Source: Bacillota bacterium
GTDB lineage: Bacteria > Bacillota > Clostridia > Christensenellales > SZUA-584
Length of the DNA: 5,847 nt
Assembly: GCA_023399095.1 (NCBI GenBank)
Contig: JAEWQS010000102.1
Span: forward strand, 1-5,847
Reading direction: 5' to 3'
Positions 5,785-5,847 of this stretch are shown here, in pieces. Each line of letters opens with the position of its first letter. Position 1 is the first letter of the stretch. A program made the position numbers and the translations under genes. The notes below the pieces were generated by a model, which did not search any database, was not told the origin of the DNA, and was given only the letters and a program-made list of their open reading frames with translations.

Positions 5785-5847
5785 TGTAGACTAAAGTTAC
5801 ACCACATAACAAGTCGCAAGGAGAGAAATATGCCTCAAGTGGATTAT
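5785..5847 (+). mobile_element. Possible left end of an IS21-like insertion sequence
   Basis: A TG-initiated sequence, TGTAGACTAAAGTTACACCA, begins at 5785, and 45 bases from its start a gene opens with a strong ribosome binding site. This layout, a TG-terminal repeat then a short leader then istA, is typical of IS21-type elements. The boundary is a guess: neither the right end nor a target duplication is in the window. Bases 5730-5784, just before it, hold no gene; the only feature is a weak GAAGA/TCTTC stem followed by T7 on the minus strand. Confidence 0.4.
5830..5847 (+). CDS. Start of a gene, possibly IS21-type transposase IstA (six codons)
   Basis: ATG 5830-5832 is preceded by AAGGAGAG (5817-5824), a strong ribosome binding site with a 5-base spacer, and opens the peptide MPQVDY before the window ends. 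IstA proteins of Clostridia often begin with a similar short leader before the helix-turn-helix region, and the TGT... sequence upstream fits an element end. Six residues are too few for a firm call. Confidence 0.4.

Noticed and set aside
5763..5836. Inverted 8-mer GAGGCATA (5763-5770) and TATGCCTC (5829-5836) covering the last gene's start codon
   Set aside because: The arms are short and far apart, and the left arm lies outside the presumed IS end; it is probably chance.

Overview
This window looks like a piece of a chromosome from an anaerobic, probably spore-forming member of the Firmicutes (Clostridia). The pointers are the YIEGIA-family membrane protein with its small partner, purine-hydroxylase-type molybdoenzyme genes, strong AGGAGG-like ribosome binding sites, and medium-low GC content. 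No genus can be assigned from the sequence alone.

Left end (1-436). The first 61 bases are the start of a minus-strand gene that resembles the N-terminus of IS1182/DUF772-type transposases, with a symmetrical T-flanked hairpin just upstream of it. Next to it (130-318) is a compact non-coding repeat. Two inverted copies of a CATTCCGA...GGAATCCC palindromic unit fold into one long hairpin, and a 15-bp GACGTC-containing direct repeat flanks them. A doubtful 45-codon membrane-peptide ORF (295-432, minus) runs into this repeat.

Minus-strand block (437-1927). A glsB/ymgE-type stress membrane protein gene (1658-1927) is followed by its own terminator. Then come a YIEGIA-family gene and, overlapping its end by ATGA, the gene for the 63-aa YIEGIA partner protein. 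The YIEGIA gene is split into two frames (918-1553 and 625-984). The two pieces together look like one full-length family member interrupted by a -1 frameshift at a GGG run, so this is either a recent pseudogene, a sequence error or, less likely, a real split.

Plus-strand block (2080-5694). A three-gene operon encodes a xanthine-dehydrogenase-family molybdenum hydroxylase in the order molybdenum subunit (769 aa), FAD subunit (280 aa), [2Fe-2S] subunit (156 aa). The genes overlap by 1 and 8 bases and each has a good ribosome binding site. Together they would form a cytoplasmic enzyme: the substrate is hydroxylated at the Mo centre, and electrons pass through two 2Fe-2S clusters to FAD and then to an acceptor such as NAD+ or ferredoxin. 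The order and sizes match the E. coli xdhABC pattern, but the substrate cannot be fixed from sequence; a purine is the first guess. No maturation genes are present here. An AT-rich 140-bp gap separates this operon from the divergent glsB-type gene and must hold both promoters.

Right end (5695-5847). A hairpin after the operon probably ends transcription. About 55 bp later, a TGTAGACTAAAG... sequence followed by a ribosome binding site and the first six codons of a gene (MPQVDY) looks like the left end of an IS21-type insertion sequence. The operon block is thus bracketed by mobile-element fragments on both sides of the window. I found no tRNA, rRNA, CRISPR or riboswitch.
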